NCBI RefSeq assembly: GCF_001429245.1
Contig: NZ_LMJE01000007.1
Location: forward strand, 1,147,559 to 1,211,558
Reading direction: 5' to 3'
From: Rhizobium sp. Root274
GTDB lineage: Bacteria > Pseudomonadota > Alphaproteobacteria > Rhizobiales > Rhizobiaceae
Length of the DNA stretch: 64,000 nucleotides
The stretch's first letter is position 1; each line of letters opens with the position of its first letter. The notes under the pieces are model-generated. The model did not search any database and was not told where the DNA came from. It saw only the letters and a list, made by a program, of their open reading frames with translations. The position numbers and the translations under genes were made by a program. This document shows positions 37,668 through 46,125 of this stretch, one piece after another.

Positions 37668-38299
37668 AGACCTTCAATTCCCCCATTCTGGCTCTCGCTT
37701 CGATTGCAACGACGCTCGCCTTCGGCGCGCCCGCATTTGCTGACGATGGCGGCCTCTATGCCAAGCCTCTGGATCCGAACTCGGCCTTCGTCCGTGTGAT
37801 TGCCCCCGGCGCGTCGAGTGCCACCGTCAACTCCAGCTCGTTCAACCAGCTTTCCGACGGCGTCTCCCCTTATGTCGCTGTTGCACCCGGTGACATCGCC
37901 GTGACAGCCAGCGGCGGCCAGGGCAGCGTAAAGGCCGCGGCCGGCAAATTCTACTCCGCCATCCTGACCGAAAGCGGTCTGGTGACCATCGAAGACGACA
38001 TGACCAAGAACCCGTCCAAGGCGACGCTCAGCCTCTACAATCTGACGGAAAAGGCCGACATCGACCTCTTCGTGCCACAGGCGGGCGCCGAAGCGGTCTC
38101 CGACGTCGACAGTGGCGCTTCGAAGTCAGTTGCGCTCCGAGCCCCGCTCAATGTCGACCTCGTTGTGCGCGAGGGGGACAAGGAGATCGCCAAGCTCGAC
38201 AAGATCGAGTTCAAGCGGCTCGCCGGCGTCACCGTCGTCGTCACCGGCACAGGCGACAAGGTCGATGCCGTCGCCGTGCCCAGCACCATTTCTCGCTAA
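37664..38299 (+). CDS. algF: Periplasmic acetylation protein AlgF-like
   Basis: This 211-residue exported protein has a signal peptide ending at AFA|DDG. The mature start GGLYAKPLDPNSAFVRVI resembles the conserved LYGP...AFVRV opening of AlgF, and the rest is beta-rich. AlgF is needed for alginate acetylation, probably linking AlgI/AlgJ to AlgX, though its exact reaction is unsettled. A 4-base overlap couples it to algX. Length agrees with known AlgF (about 216 residues). Confidence 0.87.
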   Translation: MKTFNSPILALASIATTLAFGAPAFADDGGLYAKPLDPNSAFVRVIAPGASSATVNSSSFNQLSDGVSPYVAVAPGDIAVTASGGQGSVKAAAGKFYSAILTESGLVTIEDDMTKNPSKATLSLYNLTEKADIDLFVPQAGAEAVSDVDSGASKSVALRAPLNVDLVVREGDKEIAKLDKIEFKRLAGVTVVVTGTGDKVDAVAVPSTISR

Positions 38300-38328
38300 T
38301 TCGTAAAGACAAGTTCCGGAGGTTTATC

Positions 38329-41076
38329 ATGACGATTGCAAGACTGGCGAAATCGCTGCTGATGGCAGGCGTGATGACGATAGCCACCGGAACGCCTGGG
38401 AGAAGTGAGCCCATCGACGTCCGGTTCACGCCGCCGGACGTCGCACTACCAAAGGCACCAATCTGCAGCGCCCCCGTGCGCGATGAGGATATGATCGCCG
38501 ACTGGACCGCCTGGGATAAAAAGAAGCTTCCCAAGCGGGAAGTTTATACCATCACGCGCGACATGAACCGGTTGCGCGACATCGACGCCCGCCGCTTCGA
38601 GCCGATCATCACGCGCGTCCAGGAACTGCTTCCGACCGTGAAGCCCGGCTATGGCGAGAAGGACGCATTGTTCGACAAGGTCAAGCTGATGATCGCCATG
38701 GGACAGAGCGACAAGGTAAGCCAGGAAGGTCTGGTGCAAAAGCTGCTGGACATGGGCGGACACCCTGCCGGCTCGCTGAACACGCTGGCCGATTTCCTGA
38801 TCGACGGAAAAGGCATCGCTGCCGACCGCAAGGCGGGCCTGAAGCTGAAGGTCGAAGCTGCCTATGGCGGAAATTCCGACGCCATTCTCGACCTTGCCCG
38901 GATGAGCAAGGATGGTGAAACAATCGAGGGCTGGCAGATCGAGCCGGAACTGGCCGTCAACATGGCCTTCGGCACGCTCGTCGGTGTCCTCGACGAAGGG
39001 ATCTGCGATCGCATCAGCCGCGTTGCACGCGAATATGACGGTGGCGAGATCGTTGTTCAGGACCCCAGCCTGAGCCTGGCCTGGTATCGCTTTGCAGCCG
39101 ATCTCGGCGACACGACAGCCGCCTGGAAAGTAGCGGAATACAATCTTCTCAGCGAGAAGGTCGTCAAGGACAACGACGTCCTGATCAAATATCTCAAGAT
39201 GGCCGCAGATGGCGGCAACATGTCCGCGATCCTGGAAATGGGCCGTCTCTATGCCGAAGGTGCACTTGTGCCGCAGGATCGTAAGAAGGCTTTTGCTTAC
39301 TTCCAGGCCGCGGAAAAGCTGGGCAACCAGGCTGGCCTGATCAAACAGGCCCAGTTGCTGGAGCAGACTAAGGACACCTCGCCGAAGGATGCGGCAGCCT
39401 ATGAGGAGATCCTGCACAAGCTGATCGACCGGGATGATCCTCCGGCCTGGGCGTTCACCCGCCTTGCCCGCGTCATCCAGGCCCGGGACGGTCTTTGGAA
39501 ATCGGCGTCCGCCGTCCGCCCGCTCCTTGAGGAAGCCGTCAAGCGCGGCGACATCGAAGGCGGCATCGACCTTGCCGAACTTCTCGTGCGAGCGGATCTG
39601 AAGCCGGCAACGATTGCCCGTTCTGCCGATCTGCTCACCAGCGCGACCCATATCAATGGCGACATCAACGCCATTGCCAAGCTCCAGCGCGTCTATCTCT
39701 GCGTCGACCCGACCGGCCCCGACTTCGCGTCGGCCGATTATTGGTCCAACATTGAGGCAGGCGCCGGCAACAAGACGCTCGACCTCGCCCCTGACCAGAT
39801 CGATCAGTTGCCGGCTCTGAAGGATCCGCTCGTCATTGCCGCGATCCAGACCCAGGCGCTCTACGGTCGCGCGAGTGCGCTGGCGCTCTATCAGCGTTAT
39901 CTGAAGGGTGCCGGCTATTCCGATCAGGTTCTGAAATTCTGGGCGGAACGCGCCGAAGTTCGTCGTGGCGCAACCGTCGAGGCGGCCCTGCTCGAGTTCA
40001 AGCAGAACCTCGAAAAGGGGCAGGTCAACGAAGCAAGACGGACAATTCAGATGTCGGGCGAAGGCATGACGGTGGATGCCGGCCTGAGCTTTGCCCGCTT
40101 TCTAGTCAAGAATTATTCGAACGATGCGGAAAGCATGGAACTCGCCCGCGAAATCCTCGCTCCTCTTGCTGAAAGCGGCTCCGGCCGTGCGGTAAAACTG
40201 CTCGAGGAGGTGAGTGGGTCTGATCTCAATCCGCTGTCCTCGCCGCTCGACAACTATGCCGAAATCATGCGGGACCGTGGCGATATGGCCGCCCAGCTTC
40301 TGCTCGCGGAAAATGCCAAGAGCGATGCCGACCGCAAGCTCTACTATGATCGGGCGATCAGCACGCAGCGTTGCGACTACGACGATAGCATGGCACTGGC
40401 GGAATTCGCTCTGCGTCACGAGCCTGAGGACACCCAGCATTGGCTGAACATCGCCTCGCACATTGCCGGTGACGATTCCTGGCGCAAGGTGAAGATCGGC
40501 GACATGTATATGGCCCTGAAGACGCCGGAAACGGAGAACACTGCCCTCAAACTCTATGCCGAAGCGCGTGAGGGTGGCGAAGCCGCAGCCTTCTACCGCC
40601 TCGTCAAACACTACGCCGACAATACCGGCAAGGCTTACGATCCGAACAAGGCGAGCGACATCTTCGTCGATCTGGTGGCCCGTTCTGAGCCGGAAACGGT
40701 AACAGACAAGTTGGTCATGCTGTCGAACATGAAGCCCGAAATCCGCCGCATCGTCTCGCAGCGCATCGACATCAAGGATCTCTATCGCAAATCGGCCGAA
40801 CTCGGCCAACCGGTTGCCATGCGCGAATTGGCAAAGCTCCTGCGTGACGACCCGAAGGACAGCAAGGCCGTATTTGCGTCGTTCGATTGGCTGAAAAAAG
40901 CCGCGGAAGCAGGAGATGGTGAGGCCATGTTCCTCCTGTCGCAGGCCTATGCCTATGGCTCGGGAACCAAGCCGGCACTGGATGCCGCACAACACTGGAT
41001 GGCCAAGGCTGCAGAGGCTGGCTACGCCCAGGCAGCCTATGTGCTGAAGCTCAACAAGTCAGGAACGGAGGGTTGA
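38329..41076 (+). CDS. Very large periplasmic Sel1-repeat scaffold protein
   Basis: This 915-residue exported protein has a signal peptide ending near residue 26. It is built almost wholly from helical Sel1/TPR-like repeats, seen for example as AILEMGRLYAEGALVPQDRK near 305 and AMFLLSQAYAYGSGTKPALD near 873. It has its own GGAGG ribosome site. Nothing this large exists in the Pseudomonas alginate operon, where AlgK is the only Sel1 protein. The place between algF and algL suggests a periplasmic scaffold that organises or exports polymer, replacing AlgK and perhaps recruiting an unlinked porin. No enzyme motif was seen. Confidence 0.82.
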   Translation: MTIARLAKSLLMAGVMTIATGTPGRSEPIDVRFTPPDVALPKAPICSAPVRDEDMIADWTAWDKKKLPKREVYTITRDMNRLRDIDARRFEPIITRVQELLPTVKPGYGEKDALFDKVKLMIAMGQSDKVSQEGLVQKLLDMGGHPAGSLNTLADFLIDGKGIAADRKAGLKLKVEAAYGGNSDAILDLARMSKDGETIEGWQIEPELAVNMAFGTLVGVLDEGICDRISRVAREYDGGEIVVQDPSLSLAWYRFAADLGDTTAAWKVAEYNLLSEKVVKDNDVLIKYLKMAADGGNMSAILEMGRLYAEGALVPQDRKKAFAYFQAAEKLGNQAGLIKQAQLLEQTKDTSPKDAAAYEEILHKLIDRDDPPAWAFTRLARVIQARDGLWKSASAVRPLLEEAVKRGDIEGGIDLAELLVRADLKPATIARSADLLTSATHINGDINAIAKLQRVYLCVDPTGPDFASADYWSNIEAGAGNKTLDLAPDQIDQLPALKDPLVIAAIQTQALYGRASALALYQRYLKGAGYSDQVLKFWAERAEVRRGATVEAALLEFKQNLEKGQVNEARRTIQMSGEGMTVDAGLSFARFLVKNYSNDAESMELAREILAPLAESGSGRAVKLLEEVSGSDLNPLSSPLDNYAEIMRDRGDMAAQLLLAENAKSDADRKLYYDRAISTQRCDYDDSMALAEFALRHEPEDTQHWLNIASHIAGDDSWRKVKIGDMYMALKTPETENTALKLYAEAREGGEAAAFYRLVKHYADNTGKAYDPNKASDIFVDLVARSEPETVTDKLVMLSNMKPEIRRIVSQRIDIKDLYRKSAELGQPVAMRELAKLLRDDPKDSKAVFASFDWLKKAAEAGDGEAMFLLSQAYAYGSGTKPALDAAQHWMAKAAEAGYAQAAYVLKLNKSGTEG

Positions 41077-41080
41077 TCAT

Positions 41081-42169
41081 TTGACCTATTGCAATCGAAC
41101 CAGGCTTGCCCTGATCGCGACAACGTCGCTCCTCTTCGTCGGCACCGCCATTGGCGGTGCCTCCACAGCCGAGGCTGCACAGCAGACGTGTTTTACTGCG
41201 CCGAAACCTGTGATGAGCCTCGGCTTCGGCAGCCGGTATGAGGCAGCATCGAAGTCTCGCTCGGACCTCGACGAAGAATCGGACGCAAAAGTCACGAAAG
41301 CGCTGAAACCGATCGACGAGTTCATCCAGGATCTTGCCAAGCAGATCAGCAAGGCCGGTTCGGAGAAAGATGTTGCAACACGCCGCCTTTACCAACGCTG
41401 CGTCGTAGAGAATGTCTACACCTGGGCCAAGGCCGACGCCTTGAACGACATGCGCACGCCGAACGCCAAGCTGTCTATTCCCTCCCGCGTCGGCGGCATC
41501 GCGATTGCCTATGCCGAAGCACGCAACCAGGTACCGGGACTGGGCGACAAGCAGCGGACCATCGAGGCCTGGCTTCTCAAGCGCGCACGCGAAACGGTCT
41601 ATTTCTTCGACAACGAGGCCACCAAAGGCGCATCCCGCAATAATCTCCGTGCCTGGGCAAGCCTTGGCGTGGGCGAAGTGGGCATCCTGACGGAAGACCG
41701 TGCGCTGGTGGACTGGGCAATCATGAGCAACAAGACGATGATCGAAGGTGCCTCGCCCGATGGCAGCATCCCTCTCGAAATGAACCGGATGCAATATGCC
41801 CTGCACTATCAGCTGCATGCCATGACACCGCTGGTCGCATCCGTCGCAAGGCTTTGCGATGCGGGTTACGGCAAGGGGGGCGCGGACTTTGGCAAGCTGG
41901 GATCGATGGCACGCTTTTCCGTGAATGCCGTGAAGGATCCCAAGATCGTCCAGAAGATCAACGGCAAGGCCCAGACAGTGAAGCCGGGACTGAAGACGAA
42001 TGCCTCGTCACTCGCCTGGCTGGAGCCGTACGTCGCTCTCAGCAATGATGTGAACCTGGAGAAGGAGTTTGCCTCGCTGCGTCCGCTGAGCAATTCGAAG
42101 CTCGGCGGGAACCAAACCGCGCTCTATGACGGGCGCCGGATCAGCTGCACCATAACGGCGCAGAACTAA
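41081..42169 (+). CDS. algL: AlgL-like polysaccharide lyase family 5 protein, active site altered
   Basis: This 362-residue exported protein has a signal peptide to about residue 32. Alginate lyase family landmarks are present: SRYE (51-54), TWAKADAL (114-121), IEAW, RNNLRAW (186-192), DGSIPLEMNRMQYAL and AWLEPY near the end. Compared from memory with Pseudomonas AlgL, Arg249 and Tyr256 are kept (Arg236, Tyr243), but catalytic His202 is Leu189 and Lys66 is Arg52. Lyase activity is doubtful. It starts at TTG with GGAGGG nine bases upstream; no ATG is available near it. It is the last operon gene. Confidence 0.85.
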   Translation: MTYCNRTRLALIATTSLLFVGTAIGGASTAEAAQQTCFTAPKPVMSLGFGSRYEAASKSRSDLDEESDAKVTKALKPIDEFIQDLAKQISKAGSEKDVATRRLYQRCVVENVYTWAKADALNDMRTPNAKLSIPSRVGGIAIAYAEARNQVPGLGDKQRTIEAWLLKRARETVYFFDNEATKGASRNNLRAWASLGVGEVGILTEDRALVDWAIMSNKTMIEGASPDGSIPLEMNRMQYALHYQLHAMTPLVASVARLCDAGYGKGGADFGKLGSMARFSVNAVKDPKIVQKINGKAQTVKPGLKTNASSLAWLEPYVALSNDVNLEKEFASLRPLSNSKLGGNQTALYDGRRISCTITAQN

Positions 42170-42178
42170 AGCGCATCC

Positions 42179-42406
42179 TTATTCCGAGGAAAGCCGGATG
42201 CGGTGATTGATGAGCGGCGCTTCTGCGCGCCGGGTTTCGGCTGTCGATCCACTGGACTGACAGTCGTCCTTCCACTCGGCCACTTCGAGCGACACGAGCG
42301 TGCGCACGGCGTCGGGCGAGAACGCACGGCCATGGGTTCCGGCCAGCGCATCCTTGAGGCGCTCGAGTAGTTCTTCGGTCTGGGTATTCGGGGATTGCGT
42401 AGCCAC
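42179..42406 (-). CDS. Small protein of unknown function
   Basis: This 75-residue hydrophilic protein is read from a GTG at 42406 with an excellent GGAGGA ribosome site six bases upstream. That ribosome site is the main reason to accept it. The sequence is rich in Glu, Arg and Ser, with a predicted helix TEELLERLKDALAG near the start; no domain is recognised. It converges on algL with nine bases between the stops. Possibly an unrelated stress or regulatory peptide. Confidence 0.5.
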   Translation of the reverse strand: MATQSPNTQTEELLERLKDALAGTHGRAFSPDAVRTLVSLEVAEWKDDCQSSGSTAETRRAEAPLINHRIRLSSE

Positions 42407-42506
42407 GATATTCCTCCGAGATCATCCTGCGCCAAAGATGGGAATTGCGAAAGCGCCATACGAGGAGATTTGCGCCCGAAATCTTTAAAAAGTCGCAATT
42501 CTTCGT

Positions 42507-42535
42507 GAGCCCGCTCATTCGGAGGCGGCTCTTTT
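42507..42535 (+). terminator. Possible terminator downstream of the alginate-type operon
   Basis: Imperfect stem (GAGCC at 42507 / GGCTC at 42527, with partial further pairing) followed by TTTT. It lies about 340 bases after algL, beyond the small minus-strand gene, so it is a weak candidate only. Confidence 0.3.
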
Positions 42536-42606
42536 GTCGACGATGGCAAATGAAGTATGACGAAGAACGCTGAAAAAAGCGTGGCACCTCGACGACGAGG
42601 GGCGGC

Positions 42607-42632
42607 AAAGGCTGGCGGACATGCCGCCAGCC
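42607..42632 (-). terminator. Terminator of cheW
   Basis: A perfect 9-bp stem GGCTGGCGG (42610-42618) / CCGCCAGCC (42624-42632) with a 5-base loop and a short TTT on the minus strand. It begins eight bases past the cheW stop. Confidence 0.6.
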
Positions 42633-42639
42633 GGCAGAA

Positions 42640-43110
42640 TCAGGCGGCCATGCCCCAGGATGACGGATCGTCTTCACCGAACATCCGCTCCAGGCTGAGG
42701 AAGCAGATCATGCTCTTGTCGTGCGCGATGATGCCGTCGGAAAAGGCAGCGCTGGGGCCGGTTGCAGCCGGCAGCGGCTGAAGCGTATTGCCAGCGACAG
42801 TCAGGATGTCGGAGACGCCATCAACCAGCAGACCAACGGTCATGCCGTTGACTTCGGTCACCACCACCGCGCTACGCTCGGTTGCCTGTGCAGCCGGCAT
42901 GCCGAGCTTCACGGCAAGGTCTACGATCGGGATAACCGTGCCGCGCAGGTTCATGACGCCAAGAACTTCGTAGGGAGAATGGGGAATCGGCGTGACCGGC
43001 GCCCAGCCGCGAATTTCGCGGATGGAGGTGGTCTTGACGCAGAACTCCTGTTGGTGAAGACGGAAAGCAATGATTTCGAGGGCATCTGCGGCATTCGACG
43101 TCGTGTTCAT
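42640..43110 (-). CDS. cheW: CheW chemotaxis coupling protein
   Basis: This 156-residue protein of the CheW fold has the typical start FRLHQQEFCVKTTSIREI, the middle GVMNLRGTVIPIVDLAVKLGM and the glycine-rich VGLLVDGVSDIL. CheW links methyl-accepting receptors to the kinase CheA at the inner membrane. No other che gene is in the window, so it is an isolated copy that probably serves a remote chemosensory system. The ATG at 43110 is preceded by a short GA-rich ribosome site. Confidence 0.92.
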   Translation of the reverse strand: MNTTSNAADALEIIAFRLHQQEFCVKTTSIREIRGWAPVTPIPHSPYEVLGVMNLRGTVIPIVDLAVKLGMPAAQATERSAVVVTEVNGMTVGLLVDGVSDILTVAGNTLQPLPAATGPSAAFSDGIIAHDKSMICFLSLERMFGEDDPSSWGMAA

Positions 43111-43256
43111 CTGGGGTCCTCCCGCGGGAAGCTTGGGACGCTTCCCTGTCTATCGATGGCTCCGGCAACTCGACACACGGCCGGATGATTCTTGGTGGTG
43201 CGCAACTGCGACCACTCTACTCACCAGCACTTAACGAATTTCTAAATTGGATCTCC

Positions 43257-43270
43257 AATACTGCAGTATT
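43257..43270. promoter_or_regulatory. 14-bp perfect palindrome upstream of cheW
   Basis: AATACTGCAGTATT is fully self-complementary. It lies in the 185-base gap between cheW and the following winged-helix gene, about 147 bases before cheW. It is a possible repressor site, perhaps for the neighbouring regulator-like protein. Confidence 0.35.
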
Positions 43271-43295
43271 AGGCGAATTTCCGAAGTCTGCACCC

Positions 43296-44201
43296 TCAAG
43301 CAAGCGCTTCGAGAGCAAGTGTTCTGAAATGGGACATCTGCCCGACACTCCAGGTGGAAAACTCGGTGAGCAAGGCATCTGACACCGATTGCACCACACC
43401 GGCACGGGTCACGAACAGACCGCTCGCTGCAGCATGCGCGAGAACATTGCCGACATGTTGCCGCGAGACCTGAAAGCGTTGAGCAAGGGCATCATAGCTG
43501 ACCGGAAGGTCCCAGGACTGCCCTGTGCAGGCGGCGAGGTACGCGCCCATGACGGCACAGAGGATCAGGTAGCCGCTGTCTCTTCCGGTGAAATCGACGA
43601 TGGTGGCGAAGGGGGCGAACAGGACATCCTGTTCCTGATAGCGCATCACCGAATGCCCCACGAGCCGCGCCATCCTGTTTGCATCCGACCGGAACTTCTC
43701 TACCAGGGTAACATCTTCTGGCTCGAGACGTTCAGAGGCCTCCAGAAAAGCCAGCGGAGACCGCGCCACCTCCTGGACCAGCGGAGGGGTCGCCCGCAAC
43801 TGAACGGACCGCCGGTCTAAGGCATTGCGTTCCGCAATGACATAACCGCCGATCCGCAAACCGGCGATGAGATCGCTCACCTGACGCGGGCTGCCCGGCA
43901 CGACGGCCTGGAGATCGGTCATACTGGGTGAAGGTCCGAGGCCCATGCGGAAGCGCGTCTCAAGACCGATCAGCATGTAGCAGGTGATGTACCGCATCTT
44001 CTGGGCAAAAATTTTGTTCGCCGGCCAGCGGAAGCTGTTGGGTGCGGCCATGCTTTGGCAATAGCCCAGCATGGCCTGGTTCAAACCGTCCTGTTGCAAG
44101 AACTTTACCGCCTGCTGCCAGACCGGCAAGGTCAGATACGGTTCGACAGTAGGATGGATCGGGCGGTGACCTTGCCTTCCGACCGCCGCCGCATCGTGCA
44201 T
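43296..44201 (-). CDS. Protein with two winged-helix-like regions, unknown role
   Basis: This protein of about 301 residues is not assigned to a named family. A MarR-like segment is visible near residues 85-140 (MTDLQAVVPGSPRQVSDLIAG, then GGYVIAERNALDRRSVQLR). A Crp-like helix-turn-helix lies near 240-275 (YDALAQRFQVSRQHVGNVLAH). The N terminus has no membrane signal. It looks like a transcriptional regulator with duplicated DNA-binding modules. ATG 44201, with GGGAGTGG seven bases before it, is favoured over a start 30 bases upstream. The target is unknown; the palindrome at 43257 is a candidate. Confidence 0.7.
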   Translation of the reverse strand: MHDAAAVGRQGHRPIHPTVEPYLTLPVWQQAVKFLQQDGLNQAMLGYCQSMAAPNSFRWPANKIFAQKMRYITCYMLIGLETRFRMGLGPSPSMTDLQAVVPGSPRQVSDLIAGLRIGGYVIAERNALDRRSVQLRATPPLVQEVARSPLAFLEASERLEPEDVTLVEKFRSDANRMARLVGHSVMRYQEQDVLFAPFATIVDFTGRDSGYLILCAVMGAYLAACTGQSWDLPVSYDALAQRFQVSRQHVGNVLAHAAASGLFVTRAGVVQSVSDALLTEFSTWSVGQMSHFRTLALEALA

Positions 44202-44331
44202 CAATCCACTCCCTACATTCGAGAGAGGCATAACATGCCGATTCGCCGGCGGCGTCGATTGCTAGTTCTTGCAGTCTCGCTCAAACAGGAGGTGCCAATA
44301 GAACCCGGGAACAGCACGGTAGCACGCTCTG

Positions 44332-45312
44332 TCAAGCCGCCTCCTCGCGCCGGTAGCCCGTATCGATCACCACCGTTCCACCGCAGACCCTTGAGACGCA
44401 GGCACACATCTTGGCGGCCGCGTGGCGCTCCTCGGCCGAGAAGAACACGTCGCGATGGTCGATCGCGGCACTCGCCTCGACCACGCTGACCGCGCACAAC
44501 CCGCATTCGCCGCGCCGACAGTCGTAGACCATGTCGACGCCGGCTTCCATCAAGGCATCGAGCATGCTCTCGTCGGCCCGGACGCTGACGCGATGCCCGG
44601 TGCCAGCGACCTGCACCTCGAAAGGCTGCTCGATGTAGCGCCCGCTGTCACCGAAGACTTCGAACCTCAACCGGCTCATCGGTCGTCCGCTCTCCTCCCA
44701 GACAGTCCGGGCCGCCTCCAGCAAGCCGTGCGGGCCGCAGATATAGGCTTCGCCCTCCGGCGGCAGAGCCTCGAACTCGGCCTTCAGGTCCAGCACCTGT
44801 CCTTCGTCCTGCAGGAAGGTCTGCAGATCGACGCCTGACAGATTTTCCAGCTCCTCCACAAACGGCATCTGGCCCCGGCTGCGGGCTGCATAGAGCAGGT
44901 CGACCGACTTCCCTCGCCGAGCAAGAGCCTGCGCCATGCCGTAGATCGGCGTGATCCCGATACCACCGGCAATAAGGAGATAATGCGAGGCCCGCCAGGA
45001 GAGTTCGAATCGGTTTTCCGGCTCGGTCATTTCCGTCTCGTCGCCCGGCTGCAACTGCCACACGAAGGCCGAGCCGCCGCGGCTGTTGGGATGCAGTTTC
45101 ACCGCGATTTTCAGCGTGCCGGGCGCGCTCGGGATGACCGTATAGGTGCGCAGTGCCGGTTCACCCCGGATGATGACCTTGATATTGGTGTGCGCGCCTG
45201 GATCGAAACCGCCCCTTAGGCCATCGACCGCAAAGGTCACGGCCCGCACATCCTCCGCCGGTGTCTCGATGGCGGTAACCACCGCCCGACGCCATTCCAG
45301 TTTCGACTGCAT
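44332..45312 (-). CDS. vanB: Vanillate demethylase reductase (VanB-like)
   Basis: This 326-residue phthalate-dioxygenase-reductase type protein has an FMN domain with RTYTVIPS, an NAD domain with GGIGITPIYGMA, and a C-terminal plant-type 2Fe-2S ferredoxin with CRRGECGLC plus a later Cys in CACVSRVC. It passes electrons from NADH to the Rieske oxygenase VanA. It is third in the operon, after vanA and a GntR gene. The partner oxygenase strongly resembles VanA, so an aromatic O-demethylase is likely, though related oxygenase pairs exist. Confidence 0.88.
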   Translation of the reverse strand: MQSKLEWRRAVVTAIETPAEDVRAVTFAVDGLRGGFDPGAHTNIKVIIRGEPALRTYTVIPSAPGTLKIAVKLHPNSRGGSAFVWQLQPGDETEMTEPENRFELSWRASHYLLIAGGIGITPIYGMAQALARRGKSVDLLYAARSRGQMPFVEELENLSGVDLQTFLQDEGQVLDLKAEFEALPPEGEAYICGPHGLLEAARTVWEESGRPMSRLRFEVFGDSGRYIEQPFEVQVAGTGHRVSVRADESMLDALMEAGVDMVYDCRRGECGLCAVSVVEASAAIDHRDVFFSAEERHAAAKMCACVSRVCGGTVVIDTGYRREEAA

Positions 45313-45360
45313 AAATCCTCCTCCTCCAAGTCTCTCAATCCGCCGTCTCCGGAACGGCGG

Positions 45361-46125
45361 TCAGCCCGACATCAATGCGAGCGCCAGCACCTTGCCGCGC
45401 AGGTCCGGCTGTTCCTCCAGCACGAAATCCAGGTTCTGCCGTGCAAGGCGCGCATGTTCGCGGGCCAGCGCCTCCGCCCGCGCGCCTTCCCGAAGCGCGA
45501 TGGCCGACACGATCGCCTTGTGCTGCGCCTGCGCGACTAGCAGACTGCGGTGGAAGGTCGGCACGTCCATCTCGGTGTTGACGAAGGCATTCGGGCTGGC
45601 GAAGGGCAGGCTCGTCATGCGCTCGATCTCCCGCCGCAGGACCTCGCTGCCGCAGAGATCGGCAAGCAAGGTATGGAACTGCCCGTTCAAGGCCTCGTAG
45701 CGCTGAAAATCCATGGCGAGCGGATCCGTCGTCACCACGCCATCGAGCGTTTCGACGACGGCCGTGATGGCCTTCAGCTTTGCCGGCGCAACACCCCGTT
45801 CGGCAGCCAGCCTCGCGGCTGTGCCCTCGAACACACCGCGCAACTCGATCGCGTCAATCACATCCTGCCGGGTGAAAGACCGAACCGAATAGCCGCCGGA
45901 GGGGATGAGTGTGACCAGCCCCTCCTGCTCGAGCTTTTGCAGGGCGGCCCGAAGCGGCGTGCGGGAGACCTTGAGCCGTGCGGCAAGTGCGACTTCCGAC
46001 AACCGGTCGCCCGGCTCGATCTCACCCTTCAGCACCAGATCGCGAAGACCCGAAAGGGCCTTCAGCGTCTGCTGTTTCGGTGCTGTCTCAGTCACTGGCA
46101 CCCTGTCACTCCGCCGCCGCGACAT
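45361..46125 (-). CDS. GntR regulator, FCD subfamily (VanR-like)
   Basis: This 244-254 residue regulator has a winged helix in LSEVALAARLKVSRTPLRAAL and an all-helical FCD domain carrying metal-type residues (NGQFHTLLADL and TFHRSLLVAQAQH). It sits between vanA and vanB, so it is cotranscribed with the enzymes it probably represses. Vanillate would be the inducer. ATG 46125 overlaps vanA by 20 bases without a good ribosome site; GTG 46095 is a credible alternative. TGTATACA pairs upstream of vanA are its likely operators. Confidence 0.85.
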   Translation of the reverse strand: MSRRRSDRVPVTETAPKQQTLKALSGLRDLVLKGEIEPGDRLSEVALAARLKVSRTPLRAALQKLEQEGLVTLIPSGGYSVRSFTRQDVIDAIELRGVFEGTAARLAAERGVAPAKLKAITAVVETLDGVVTTDPLAMDFQRYEALNGQFHTLLADLCGSEVLRREIERMTSLPFASPNAFVNTEMDVPTFHRSLLVAQAQHKAIVSAIALREGARAEALAREHARLARQNLDFVLEEQPDLRGKVLALALMSG

